In this document: one piece after another, positions 1 through 7,160 of the stretch | How positions within the stretch are numbered: the first letter of the stretch is position 1 | Layout: each line of letters starts with the position of its first letter | From: UBA7985 sp965661545 | GTDB lineage: Bacteria > Pseudomonadota > Alphaproteobacteria > UBA7985 | DNA: 64,000 nt | Reading direction: 5' to 3' | Assembly: GCA_965661545.1 (NCBI GenBank) | Contig: CBFIEF010000007.1 | Coordinates: 48,494 to 112,493 of the forward strand | The notes under the pieces: generated by a model | Databases searched by the model: none | The model's input: the letters and a program-made list of their open reading frames with translations, nothing else | What the model was told of the DNA's origin: nothing | Translations under genes and position numbers: made by a program

Positions 1-303
1 TTGGGCATGCTGCCCTCGGCTTGCCTGGCAAGCGATCCCGGCTCAGGGCCCGCCTTTGGTATCTACGAGTCCACCTCTGGCTCAGCGCCCGATATCGCGG
101 GCCAAGGCATCGCCAATCCGATTGGGATGATCCTGTCGGTCGGCCTGATGTTCGAACACACGTTTGAACGCGCCGACCTTCGCAAACGCCTTGATGAAGC
201 CGTCAGCGATACGCTGGACGCGGGCTTTATGACACCCGACATCGGCGGAAACGAAACCTCCGTTCAAGTCACGGACGCGATTCTGGAGCGGTTGGCAGGA
301 TGA
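1..303 (+). CDS. 3-isopropylmalate dehydrogenase-like protein, C-terminal part
   Basis: This is the C-terminal 100 residues of a beta-decarboxylating dehydrogenase of the LeuB/isocitrate dehydrogenase family; the gene starts before the window. The visible part carries the family block running from GMLPSA through GIYE and GSAPDIAGQG to ANPI, which forms part of the NAD and substrate site. True LeuB oxidises and decarboxylates 3-isopropylmalate in leucine synthesis, but tartrate or other 2-hydroxyacid dehydrogenases share these motifs. The stop overlaps the start of the next gene (ATGA), so it is translationally coupled to a GMC oxidoreductase and an aldehyde dehydrogenase. That favours a catabolic paralogue over the biosynthetic enzyme. 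Family sure, substrate unknown. Confidence 0.85.
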   Translation: MGMLPSACLASDPGSGPAFGIYESTSGSAPDIAGQGIANPIGMILSVGLMFEHTFERADLRKRLDEAVSDTLDAGFMTPDIGGNETSVQVTDAILERLAG

Positions 304-1973
304 AGTTTGATTACGTCATTGCCGGGGGCGGCTCGGCAGGATGCGCCCTAGCAGCGCGTTTGGCAGAAGACCCGTCCGTCTCCGTCTGCATCGTCGAAGC
401 CGGCGGAAAAGGCAAAGATCTGTTCATCCGAATGCCTGCTGGAAACGGATTTGTGTTCGGCAATCCAAAGCTTGATTGGGGCTATCAAAGCGAACCACAA
501 GCCGGGTTGAACGGGCGCAGCATCTATTTCGCCCGCGGAAAGGGTCTGGGCGGTTCATCCATCGTCAACGGCATGATCTATATGCGCGGGGTTCCGGTGG
601 ACTATGAGCAGTGGCGGCAGCAAGGGCTAACCGGCTGGGGCTATGCAGATGTGCTACCCTATTTCAAACGCGCCGAAGGCTCCCGCGATCGCCGCGATCC
701 TTGGCACGGCACCGACGGTCCGCTGAAGACTGAACCATCTGTCAATTTTGGTGAACTCGACCGGGCCTTTATTCAGGCGGCTAAGGCTGTTGGACACCGC
801 GAACTTGACGACTTCAACGGGCCGGAACGCACTGGCGTGGCGCGGACTGACAGCACGGTCTCGCGCGGGATCAGGCAATCCGCAGCCATCGCCTATTTGG
901 GCACGAAACCGCGCAACCTGACCGTCCTCACCCATCGTCAAATCGCGAAGGTGGTTATGGAGGGCACGCGCGCCGTCGGCGTCGAAACGCTCGATGGCGA
1001 GGTCATCAGGGCGGAGCGTGAAGTCATTGTCTGCCAAGGTGCCTTTGGGACGCCTCAGCTGCTGATGCTGTCGGGCATTGGCCCGGCAGACCATTTGCTC
1101 GATCACGGGATCACGCCCATCGTCGACGCGCCTGATGTGGGCAGCAATCTGGCCGACCACGTCGATGTTTCCATTCAATACGCATCAGACCGGCTGGATC
1201 TGAGCTACGCCCGGCACCAGCGACTGGACCGCGCAGCAATGCTCATGGGACGGTGGTTGCTCAATGGCTCCGGCCCCGGTGGTGGGGCGCTGTTTTCATC
1301 GGTCTTGTTCCACGCCCTTGAAGATGCCGCCTTGCCCGAGCTGCAGGTCTATATGACGCCCATGATCATCGATGAGAACATCGGCGGCGGCGATGAAGAC
1401 CGCGCGCCCCTGCTCCAGCGCTTGGGCCGACAGCTACTGGTGCGGGGCCGAAAAGTCGCCAAACCGGGCATCCAAATTGATGTTAATCAAGAGCGGCCCA
1501 AGAGCTTGGGAACCGTGCGCCTGCGCAGCAATAATGCCGCCGATTACCCCGTGATCGACCCCAACTATTTCGCTGATCCGGCTGACATTGACGAGCTGGT
1601 CAAAGGCATTCATGCGATGCGTGAGGTCATGGCCCAGCGCGAAATCGCACAATATCATCAGGGCGAAATTGGGGTTTGGAAAGACGCCAAAACCGAAGCT
1701 GAGATCCTCCACGCCATCCGCGAAACCGCCTATACCGGCCACCACGTGTGCTCAACTGCGCGGATGGGAACAGATTTGCATGCCGTCCTCGACGGTGAAT
1801 TGCGGGTGCGCGGAACCCAAGGGCTGCGGGTGTGCGACGCCTCGGCCATGCCCTCACAAATCACGGGCAACCTCTACGCTACTGTTGTCATGATGGCCGA
1901 AAAGGCCGCTGACATGATCTTGCAGCGCCCCTCGCTGCCGCCCGAACATCCAAGCGAGACACACCATGTCTGA
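300..1973 (+). CDS. GMC family FAD-dependent alcohol dehydrogenase
   Basis: This 557-residue protein belongs to the glucose-methanol-choline oxidoreductases, which oxidise a primary alcohol to an aldehyde with FAD. The N-terminal dinucleotide fold has GGGSAG at residues 9-14. The GMC signature GKGLGGSS lies near residue 80. The C-terminal catalytic pair appears as H481/H482 and N524 (His-Asn type, as in choline oxidase). No signal peptide is seen, so it is probably cytoplasmic. Its start overlaps the preceding stop and its end overlaps the aldehyde dehydrogenase start by 8 bases, so the aldehyde product is probably handed to that enzyme. A role as 3-hydroxypropionate dehydrogenase (DddA type) is possible because of the DddQ-like cupin downstream, but this is inference. 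Confidence 0.9.
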   Translation: MKFDYVIAGGGSAGCALAARLAEDPSVSVCIVEAGGKGKDLFIRMPAGNGFVFGNPKLDWGYQSEPQAGLNGRSIYFARGKGLGGSSIVNGMIYMRGVPVDYEQWRQQGLTGWGYADVLPYFKRAEGSRDRRDPWHGTDGPLKTEPSVNFGELDRAFIQAAKAVGHRELDDFNGPERTGVARTDSTVSRGIRQSAAIAYLGTKPRNLTVLTHRQIAKVVMEGTRAVGVETLDGEVIRAEREVIVCQGAFGTPQLLMLSGIGPADHLLDHGITPIVDAPDVGSNLADHVDVSIQYASDRLDLSYARHQRLDRAAMLMGRWLLNGSGPGGGALFSSVLFHALEDAALPELQVYMTPMIIDENIGGGDEDRAPLLQRLGRQLLVRGRKVAKPGIQIDVNQERPKSLGTVRLRSNNAADYPVIDPNYFADPADIDELVKGIHAMREVMAQREIAQYHQGEIGVWKDAKTEAEILHAIRETAYTGHHVCSTARMGTDLHAVLDGELRVRGTQGLRVCDASAMPSQITGNLYATVVMMAEKAADMILQRPSLPPEHPSETHHV

Positions 1974-3447
1974 TGCCGTCACCTTCCAGTACTTCGCCAA
2001 CAACCAATGGCACGACCCCCAGAATGGCCAGTGGTTTGACTCCGAAAACCCTGCGGACGGCAAGGTTTGGGCGCGTGTGCCAGACTGCGGAGAGGCCGAC
2101 ATCGACCGCGCGGTCAGCGCGGCAAAATTTGCGTTCTATGAAGGGCCATGGGGCAAGCTGCTTCCGGCACAGCGGGGTCGTGTGCTGCGCCGGATTGGTG
2201 AAGTCATCACCGCCAATGCGGAGCGCCTTGGCGCTGTTGAACTGCGCGACAATGGCCGAACCAGCAACATTGCACCGGGCTTGAGCGAAGGCGGGTGGCA
2301 AGTGGACAGCTGGCACTACTACGCCGGGCTTTGTGACAAATTCGAAGGCAGTCTGATCCCCGCCGAAATGCCCAACATGCACAACTACATGAAGTGGGAA
2401 CCCTTTGGGGTCGTCGCGCTGTTTCTGCCGTGGAACGCACCAATTGGCACGCTGATCTGGAAGCTCGCAGCGGCCCTTGCGGCAGGCAACACAGCGGTGA
2501 TCAAACCCTCTGAGCACGCCAGTTGCTCGGTGCTGGAACTCATGGATGTTCTGACCGAAGCCGACGTTTTGCCACCCGGCGTGCTGAACGTTGTCACCGG
2601 CTTTGGCGCGACCACCGGCGCGCCCTTGGTCCGGCACCCCGACGTGCGCATGATCAGCTTTACCGGCGGCACCAGCGGCGGACGTGCAGTTGCGGCCTTG
2701 GCAGCGGAACAGGTTAAGCCTGTGATCATGGAATTGGGCGGCAAGTCGCCGCAGATTGTTCGGGCGGATGCTGACCTTGATCTTGCCGCCAAAGGCATCG
2801 CAGGCGCGATTTTCCCCGGTGGCGGCCAAAGCTGTATCTCTGGCTCTCGCCTTCTGGTCCATGCGAGTGTTATCGACGACTTCACCACCCGGCTCGCCGA
2901 TATTGCTCGCAAAGCCGTCGTCGGACCGCCTTCTGACCCGGCCTGCAACATAGGGCCGCTCGCCAACCGCCCGCATTACGAGTCCGTGCTCGCGAAGATT
3001 GATGCGGCGGTTGAGGCAGGACACCAGATTGTGCTGGATGGCCGAACGGCGATGCGTGACGAAGGATATTTCCTCGGCCCTACGATCTTCGCCAACGTTC
3101 CCAACAGCGCGCACTTGGCCCAGACGGAAGTCTTTGGCCCTGTGGCCAGCACGGAAGCATGGACGGACGATGAAGACGTGATCCAAAAGGCCAACGACAC
3201 GCCCTATGGCCTCGCCGCGGGCATTTGGACCGCAGACGTCGCCCTTGGCATGCGGATGGCGGATCGGATCGAGGCTGGAACGCTCTACATCAACAACTAC
3301 TTTAACGCCGCGACGCAAAGCCCGGTGGGAGGATTTAAGCAGTCTGGCTATGGCCGCGAAAACGGGATCGAGGGCATGCGCTGCTTCATGCAAACCAAGT
3401 CCGTCTGGCTGGCAACTTTGCCCAGCCAATCGCACCCGTTCGAATAA
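1966..3447 (+). CDS. NAD(P)-dependent aldehyde dehydrogenase
   Basis: This 493-residue aldehyde dehydrogenase has the full catalytic set: N157 in the PWN motif, K180 for cofactor binding, E256 in MELGGK and the nucleophile C290 in GGGQSC. It oxidises an aldehyde to an acid in the cytoplasm. Its length is normal for the betaine/lactaldehyde dehydrogenase-like branch. It overlaps the GMC gene by 8 bases, so the pair is expected to act in sequence on an alcohol. The cupin gene follows 20 bases downstream in the same direction. The exact substrate cannot be read from the sequence. Confidence 0.92.
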   Translation: MSDAVTFQYFANNQWHDPQNGQWFDSENPADGKVWARVPDCGEADIDRAVSAAKFAFYEGPWGKLLPAQRGRVLRRIGEVITANAERLGAVELRDNGRTSNIAPGLSEGGWQVDSWHYYAGLCDKFEGSLIPAEMPNMHNYMKWEPFGVVALFLPWNAPIGTLIWKLAAALAAGNTAVIKPSEHASCSVLELMDVLTEADVLPPGVLNVVTGFGATTGAPLVRHPDVRMISFTGGTSGGRAVAALAAEQVKPVIMELGGKSPQIVRADADLDLAAKGIAGAIFPGGGQSCISGSRLLVHASVIDDFTTRLADIARKAVVGPPSDPACNIGPLANRPHYESVLAKIDAAVEAGHQIVLDGRTAMRDEGYFLGPTIFANVPNSAHLAQTEVFGPVASTEAWTDDEDVIQKANDTPYGLAAGIWTADVALGMRMADRIEAGTLYINNYFNAATQSPVGGFKQSGYGRENGIEGMRCFMQTKSVWLATLPSQSHPFE

Positions 3448-3467
3448 GCCCAACGGCGGTTTGAACC

Positions 3468-4160
3468 ATGTCCGACAAGCACGCGCGTATCCGTGCGATT
3501 ATCGATGCCATCACGGCGTTTCTTACGGACAACAGCGCCTCAGTTCCCGCTGCAAGGCTAACACTGGCAAGGGTGGAAGCCACCGATCTCAACCCGAACG
3601 CTTTTGCCGATTTGCCCCCAGCGATCCCGCGTCATGAAGCCGTTTTAGATACCGCCATCAGGAATATGAACGACCCACGCCTGCTCCTCCTGCGTCAGGC
3701 GCTCAGCCGCGCAAAGGACGATCTGGTTTGGCGGCAGGACGATATGAAATACTACCCGCCCGGCTCAGATTTGGGCGAAGGCTATATCAGCACCAACCTC
3801 CATACCTTGCTTATTGGTCCCGGAGCCTGTGGCTTCCACCACGATGATTTTACGCTGGGACTGTTTATGCTAGGGCCAAGGACGCTGTATCGCGATCACC
3901 AGCACGATGCGCCAGAAACCTACATCAACCTCTCCCCCCGCACGGGCTGGCGTTTGGGGGATGCAGATTGGGTGGATCGCGAGGCTGGATCAATCATCTT
4001 CAACGCACCCAATGCCATCCACGCCACACGCTCCTATGACCAGCCATTTCTGTCGGTCTTCTCGTGGCTGGATAACATCCAAGGCCAATGCGCCGTGGTA
4101 CAGCGCGATGATTGGTCGATGATAGAAGCCCAACTCAGGCTTAGTGACCCTCAACCCTGA
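3468..4160 (+). CDS. Cupin protein of the DddQ-like DMSP lyase family
   Basis: This 230-residue protein ends in a cupin barrel. Residues Y141, H144, H146, E150 and Y152 form a Y-x2-H-x-H-x3-E-x-Y pattern, and a further His (H185) follows 39 residues after H146. Known DddQ DMSP lyases use Tyr120, His125, Glu129, Tyr131 and His163 around the metal; four of these spacings match exactly and the last is off by one. DddQ cleaves dimethylsulfoniopropionate to DMS and acrylate. An N-terminal helical segment precedes the barrel, as in DddQ. The gene follows the ALDH by 20 bases and is followed by a LysR gene, a neighbourhood seen for DMSP genes in roseobacters. Family assignment is from motif spacing, so another substrate cannot be excluded. 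Confidence 0.7.
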   Translation: MSDKHARIRAIIDAITAFLTDNSASVPAARLTLARVEATDLNPNAFADLPPAIPRHEAVLDTAIRNMNDPRLLLLRQALSRAKDDLVWRQDDMKYYPPGSDLGEGYISTNLHTLLIGPGACGFHHDDFTLGLFMLGPRTLYRDHQHDAPETYINLSPRTGWRLGDADWVDREAGSIIFNAPNAIHATRSYDQPFLSVFSWLDNIQGQCAVVQRDDWSMIEAQLRLSDPQP

Positions 4161-4237
4161 CACCTAAACAAGGGCGTTGCGAGGAGCTTGGGAAAGGGTT
4201 GATAAAGGGGGCAATAAACGCGAACCAACTGGTAATC

Positions 4238-5128
4238 ATGTCTGACTTAACGACATACAAGCTGTTGGACGCCGTTGCTCGATATGGTTCTGTGCGTAAG
4301 GCTGCAACACAAGCGTCCATCACTCCCTCCGCGCTCAATCGGCGCATTCTGGCCATCGAAGAAGAGTTCGGGACTCCCTTGTTCGAACGCACCCCGTCAG
4401 GTCTGCGTCCGAATACAGCCGGAGAGCTGGTGCTGATGCACATCCGCCAGCAATTCGCGGACCTTGATAAGGTGAAATCGCAGATTGCCGACCTTTCAGG
4501 CGTGCGGCTGGGAACCATTCGGCTTGCTGGATCTCCAGCCGTGCTGCCGCATTACTTTCCAACGAAAATTCGATCCTATCTGGACAAATTCCCCGGTGTG
4601 GATTTTCGGGTTTACGAGACTTTTAAAGACGAAGCCGAGGCGATGCTGAAGCAGTATGAGGCCGACGTGGCCGTGGTGCTAGAGCCGCAGTCGTCGCCCG
4701 ATATCATGCTGCTGGGTAACCTGAACCAAGTCGTGAACATCATCATCGACGAAGCCCATCCACTGGCGAAAAAGACCAGCGTCAGTCTTGCGGACTGCGC
4801 CACATACCCCCTCGCCATTCCCGGCGAAAACACAATTCTGCACGACGTGCTGCAGCGTATTTCGCTGGCAACACAAGTGGATCTGGTCAGCTCGATCCGG
4901 TCCTCCAACCTGTTCTTCATTGTCGAGTGTGTGCACGGCTCGCAGATGATTAGCTTTCGGCTGCTGACCCCAGATACAGACCCGGCGCTTCCCAATGGGC
5001 TGGTTGCCCGCCCCATCGCGCACCCGCAAGCGCGTACGGTGCTCAAGCTGATCCAACTCAAAGGCCGGACGCTGTCCGTCGCGGCATCCCGTTTTGTCGA
5101 GCATATCGCGCCAGACTTCGACGCCTGA
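4238..5128 (+). CDS. LysR family transcriptional regulator
   Basis: This is a LysR-type activator or repressor of about 296 residues. The N-terminal winged helix-turn-helix spans roughly residues 1-60 (the block LLDAVARYGSVRKAA, then SALNRRI); the rest is a periplasmic-binding-protein-like effector domain. The ATG at 4238 fits the usual LysR N-terminus better than an in-frame TTG at 4199. It lies 77 bases after the cupin gene on the same strand and probably controls the dehydrogenase/cupin cluster, although LysR genes are more often divergent from their targets. The effector could be the cluster's substrate or a product such as acrylate; that is inference. Confidence 0.88.
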   Translation: MSDLTTYKLLDAVARYGSVRKAATQASITPSALNRRILAIEEEFGTPLFERTPSGLRPNTAGELVLMHIRQQFADLDKVKSQIADLSGVRLGTIRLAGSPAVLPHYFPTKIRSYLDKFPGVDFRVYETFKDEAEAMLKQYEADVAVVLEPQSSPDIMLLGNLNQVVNIIIDEAHPLAKKTSVSLADCATYPLAIPGENTILHDVLQRISLATQVDLVSSIRSSNLFFIVECVHGSQMISFRLLTPDTDPALPNGLVARPIAHPQARTVLKLIQLKGRTLSVAASRFVEHIAPDFDA

Positions 5129-5150
5129 TCACGCGCCGCAAAGACGAGCT

Positions 5151-5612
5151 TTAAGGCCGCCAGACCAGTTCCGTCTCTCCATCAACAATTCGGCCTGTTC
5201 TGACAAAGCCTTGGCCCTCATACAGTGGAATCGCGCTGCCGGGTTTATCGACAGACGTGATGAAAACAGCGGTCAAGCTTTTGTCGTGCATCATCTGCTT
5301 AGCAAAGTTCAGCGCAAAGGTGCCGTAGCCCCGCCGCTGATGGTCTTCATCGATCAGCAAGCGCCAAACATAGAGGCTGCTGGGGTCTTCGCCGGGGTGG
5401 AGAATGGCGTCAGGATGGCTGAAGTCGATAATGGCCAGCAAGCCGACCGCTGTCTCATCCTGCCAAATGCTAAAAACCTCGGAGCCGGGCTCAAACAGCG
5501 CTTCGCCCATTGTCACACCGTTGGGCGCAACGAAGTTTTCCTGCTCTGGAAGGATCGTCATGGAATACATGGCGCCAACGTGCTTGCGCTCGAGGGGCTT
5601 GATTTCAGGCAT
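5151..5612 (-). CDS. GNAT family N-acetyltransferase
   Basis: This 153-residue acetyltransferase has the acetyl-CoA pyrophosphate-binding motif QRRGYG (Q92 to G97). It is preceded by the beta4 strand SSLYVWRLLID and followed by a C-terminal block ending YEGQGFVRTGR. The layout is close to spermidine/diamine N-acetyltransferases, but the substrate is not proven. The start at 5612 is preferred over an upstream ATG at 5639 because AAGAAGG lies 8 bases before it. It follows tenA on the same strand and ends 22 bases from the convergent LysR gene. Confidence 0.82.
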   Translation of the reverse strand: MPEIKPLERKHVGAMYSMTILPEQENFVAPNGVTMGEALFEPGSEVFSIWQDETAVGLLAIIDFSHPDAILHPGEDPSSLYVWRLLIDEDHQRRGYGTFALNFAKQMMHDKSLTAVFITSVDKPGSAIPLYEGQGFVRTGRIVDGETELVWRP

Positions 5613-5653
5613 GGATGCGGCCTTCTTCGAGGTGTGCATATGGTGAGGACGGT

Positions 5654-6346
5654 TTAAGCAGGTGGATTAAGGCCCATATCCCAAAATCCGACCTCCAGTG
5701 CCGTTGCTTTGGTGAACCGAGCCTGCAACTGCGTCCATCGTGGTGCGCTTTCCGGGGTGCTGCCTATGCGTCTGGCAACAGCCGTGTCGATCATCGCGCC
5801 AACGGTTTCGCACAGCCCCTGATAGTCACCGTGAGCGTAGGTATCGATCCAGTCTTGATACGCTGTTCCCGCCACGCCATCGGCCCCAAGACGGCGGCCA
5901 ATTTCACCGTAGCCCATGACGCACGGCGCCAGTGCCGCCATCATATCGAGGAAATCTCCTTGCAAGCCCGCGTCCAAGACAAAGCGCGTGTACGCCAGAT
6001 TGGCGACTTCTTCTTCGGCATTAAACAGCGCTTCTTCGCTGATCCCCTGCTCGGCGCAGGTGCGGACGTGCAGATCCATTTCGTGGTTCACCAGCGCATC
6101 TACCGTCCCGGCGCACACCTTCATTTCATCAAGGGTTTCGGCCTTAACCAAGGCCAGCGACCACGCGCGGGAAAAATGGACCAGAAAGACGTAATCCTGA
6201 ACGAGGTAATGCAGAAAAGCCTCACGCGGCAGCTCACCCGTGCGTAGGCCTTCGACAAAGGCGTGATGACTATAGTCTGTCCAGACACGGCCCGCGCCCG
6301 CACGCCAAACGTCAAAAGTGTTCCCGTAGGATGGCTTTTTGGTCAC
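5654..6346 (-). CDS. tenA: TenA family thiaminase / aminopyrimidine aminohydrolase
   Basis: This 230-residue all-helical TenA protein hydrolyses thiamine or its degraded aminopyrimidine for salvage. Residues expected at the active site are present: D51, C142 in the block APCVMGYGEIG, and E218 just before the conserved FWDM. The start is taken at GTG (6346), where the conserved TenA N-terminus begins and a purine-rich stretch precedes; an ORF reaching to 6415 would add 23 unconserved residues. It sits between a GNAT gene and a yjbR-like gene on the same strand. No TPP riboswitch was recognised upstream. Confidence 0.88.
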   Translation of the reverse strand: MTKKPSYGNTFDVWRAGAGRVWTDYSHHAFVEGLRTGELPREAFLHYLVQDYVFLVHFSRAWSLALVKAETLDEMKVCAGTVDALVNHEMDLHVRTCAEQGISEEALFNAEEEVANLAYTRFVLDAGLQGDFLDMMAALAPCVMGYGEIGRRLGADGVAGTAYQDWIDTYAHGDYQGLCETVGAMIDTAVARRIGSTPESAPRWTQLQARFTKATALEVGFWDMGLNPPA

Positions 6347-6439
6347 GATGAGGGGTCTCTTTCTTAGATTTGGAGCGCTTCCAGCGCACTCTACGCCAGC
6401 GGTCTTGGCGATCAAGCGCCGCGTGGATGGGGCAGTCCG

Positions 6440-6784
6440 CTAGTCGAACGCGCCCAAGCCGGCCTGAATCTTCTTGGTCAGCGCACCGCGGATGATGCGG
6501 TAAGAGGTGCTGATGCGGTGTTCGAGCTCTTCGGGGTCTGCGTCAAAAGGGATGTGGACCCACGAGCGATGAAAGTACGGCGCCTTGATCCCAACACCGG
6601 CTTCGATCAGCATTTGCGCCGTCTCAATGCTGTCCGTTTTAACGCTAATCCCTTCGGCCTTTGCGCCGATGATCGCAAACATTTTACCCGCGACTTTCCA
6701 GGCATCATTGCCACCGCCAAAGGGGTCGGACATTTCTGCGCCCGGAAAGGTGCCGCAGTATTGGTTGATTTGATCTCTGTCCAT
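6440..6784 (-). CDS. MmcQ/YjbR family protein
   Basis: This is a small (about 114 residues) protein of the YjbR/MmcQ family, a CyaY-like fold sometimes annotated as DNA-binding. The family pattern is visible: an N-terminal CGTFPGAE segment, WKVAGKMFAIIG in the middle, then APYFHRSWVHIP and a C-terminal helix with SYRIIRGALTKK. The molecular function of the family is not established. A GTG at 6796 would add four residues. It is upstream of tenA on the minus strand and divergent from the formate operon. Confidence 0.82.
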   Translation of the reverse strand: MDRDQINQYCGTFPGAEMSDPFGGGNDAWKVAGKMFAIIGAKAEGISVKTDSIETAQMLIEAGVGIKAPYFHRSWVHIPFDADPEELEHRISTSYRIIRGALTKKIQAGLGAFD

Positions 6785-7160
6785 CTTTGGTCTCACGCTC
6801 TTGGGGTTGTGAGCAACCTAACGACAACACAAAGAGGGTCAAGCGCGATCTAGATTTGGCGCACAGCCAGCCGATCCCCCTGAAATCGTGTCAGAATTTA
6901 GTCATTGAACCCTCAAATCTGCCGTCTTCTTTGTGGAACTCTATGTCTCTTTTCTGGATGCTGTTTACGTACCCAAGGCGTAGCTTCCAGCCCCAATTAG
7001 CACTCCGACCGCGTGGTGATTCGGTGAAAAGGCTCCACAGCTGTGGAGACGCTGACCGGCTAGAAGCAGTCGCTGCACTTTGATTGAGACCGGCAACAGG
7101 TCTGGTAGAGGTGCGGGGCGACACGTTGTCGAAACCGTAGTGATATGAGGGATGTGGGCC
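6785..7160. other. 376-base intergenic region before the formate operon
   Basis: This gap separates yjbR (minus) from the formate dehydrogenase operon (plus) and must hold both promoters. No convincing gene is present. Its right half, 7033-7131, holds four consecutive hairpins, annotated separately. The left half is less structured, and I could not pick a promoter with confidence. Confidence 0.6.
7033..7131 (+). promoter_or_regulatory. Structured leader with four hairpins before the FDH operon
   Basis: Four inverted repeats occur in series just before the FDH ribosome binding site. First is a perfect 16-base palindrome CTCCACAGCTGTGGAG (7033-7048). Next is GCAG/CTGC with a 3-base loop (7066-7076), then AGACC/GGTCT (7087-7103), and last CGACA/TGTCG with a CGT loop (7119-7131). 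The Shine-Dalgarno GAGG follows at 7147-7150. Such a chain could be a cis-acting RNA controlling formate dehydrogenase, or the palindrome could be a protein operator. I recognise no known riboswitch consensus. Confidence 0.4.

Noticed and set aside
1888..3453. A 521-codon open frame on the minus strand
   Set aside because: It is antisense to the aldehyde dehydrogenase gene, lacks family motifs and has the odd composition of a shadow frame in G+C-rich DNA.
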